Source: Halocaridina rubra (lineage: Eukaryota; Arthropoda; Malacostraca; Decapoda; Atyidae). Taken from it: 64,000 nt of DNA. The stretch lies in contig JAXCGZ010000102.1 in the NCBI GenBank assembly GCA_037179515.1, positions 84,248 through 148,247 on the forward strand, in the 5' to 3' direction. The notes below the pieces were generated by a model, which ran no database searches, was not told the origin of the DNA, and saw only the letters and a list, made by a program, of their open reading frames with translations. Both the position numbers and the translations under genes were made by a program. Every line of letters begins with the position of its first letter. The stretch's first letter is position 1. This document shows, in pieces, positions 63,062 through 64,000 of this stretch.

Positions 63062-63206
63062 CTACAAGAGTAGTGAATAAAAGTAATATGTGAGATTACC
63101 AGTGAAAATGAGGCTATGAAGATTTTCAGGGAAAATAATTTAATTCTGCAGCCCTATTCCTTACATGCCATAAGACCTGACTATAAGGGATAGGGTCACC
63201 TTATAA

Positions 63207-63359
<153 letters not shown>

Positions 63360-64000
63360 AAAAAAAAAGTCAAAAGTCAAAAACTTTATTCCATCAAAAA
63401 TGGCTATTACATGATAATTAATCTAATTACAAATGTAAAATGTAAAATGTCAAAATGAAACAAATGAAATTTGCAAAGCACATAATCAAAATATTTACAC
63501 ATTAAAATAACCATACGTACACTTCGTCTACCCAATGGGAGGATAATAATGAGACTAAAATCACTTATTAAGTAGGTGATTTAAAAGATGAGATTTAAAT
63601 GAGGGTAATGTTTGGCAGCTTCTTAAGTTTGCGGGTAAAGAGTTCCAAAGTCTCGGGCCCATTACATTTAAGGCTCTTGCCCCAATATCAGTGGAAGTTC
63701 TGGGCACATAAAAAGAATGCTGATATCTGGTGTTGACGTTATTGATATGCACTTGATTAACTGTTGGCAATGAGAAGAGCCTTTCCGGCAATATTCCATG
63801 ATTTATTTTAAAAACTAAAAGACAGATATTATATATGAACTTCATGTCCATCCTTAGCCAACCCAATCTCTCAAAGAGGGGAGTCACGTGATCATATTTA
63901 TGCACCCCCCCTATGGCAACTCTTGCAGCAAACTTCTGGAGCCTTTTCACTCGTAACATCTGGGTCTTAGTCGTGGAACCCCAAACACTCAGACAGTAGT
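63360..64000 (-). mobile_element. CR1/Jockey-type LINE 3' part, running off the window edge
   Basis: The minus-strand frame 63959-63561 (continuing open to the edge) encodes LQKFAARVAIGGVHKYDH, FERLGWLRMDMKFIYNICLL and GPRLWNSLPANLRSCQTLPS. This is the usual C-terminal tail of non-LTR reverse transcriptases. It is a different family from the copy at 25352. The 3' UTR (63360-63560) ends in TTTTGAC tandem units beside a long (GA)n. Confidence 0.85.

Overview
The window reads as animal nuclear DNA from an arthropod, most likely a decapod crustacean. Genes are broken by GT-AG introns. Very long (AT)n, (GA)n and (TAT)n microsatellites are common, and 5'-truncated LINE tails of a type frequent in decapods occur throughout. 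Intergenic and intronic DNA is packed with tRNA-derived SINE-like repeats and short non-autonomous DNA elements. No bacterial, organellar or intact viral signal was seen. The order or species cannot be fixed from the sequence alone.

Five protein genes can be supported. From left to right they are: (1) an intronless C2H2 zinc-finger gene (3709-6162, +); (2) a complete group VI calcium-independent phospholipase A2, PLA2G6-type (11150-23966, -, 14 coding exons, 814 residues); (3) a complete arginyl-tRNA--protein transferase, ATE1 (27794-40461, +, 11 coding exons of which two are alternatives, 526 residues per isoform); (4) a complete glycerate 2-kinase, GLYCTK (45709-48731, +, 3 coding exons, 511 residues); (5) the C-terminal 707 residues of the ribosome-biogenesis factor NOP14 (50503-63061, -, 12 exons; the 5' exons lie beyond the right edge). 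PLA2G6 and ATE1 are head to head, and GLYCTK and NOP14 are tail to tail. The five have unrelated housekeeping roles and show no operon-like logic. All exon chains were joined by hand, keep the reading frame through every junction and give lengths close to the human proteins where complete.

The most notable gene feature is a pair of tandemly duplicated 162-bp ATE1 exons (35071-35232 and 36066-36227). They have the same phase and the same length and about 35% protein identity, at the place where mammalian ATE1 is known to use mutually exclusive exons 7A/7B. A long (AT)n tract begins about six bases inside the intron just before this pair. MITE-like elements end 30-85 bases upstream of three consecutive ATE1 exons.

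The non-coding landscape includes a 2.4-copy, 579-bp tandem repeat in ATE1 intron 1 in which each unit carries a CTCF-like motif; a dispersed GTAACCCC-ended element whose core is an expandable arthropod-telomere-like (TTAGG)n; piggyBac-like TTAA-flanked MITEs; a Tigger-like MITE family; about 27 copies of one tRNA-derived SINE and seven of another; five RTE-like LINE tails that keep only the C-terminal end; CR1/L2-like LINE fragments that end in short tandem repeats; and a decayed duplicate of one NOP14 exon.
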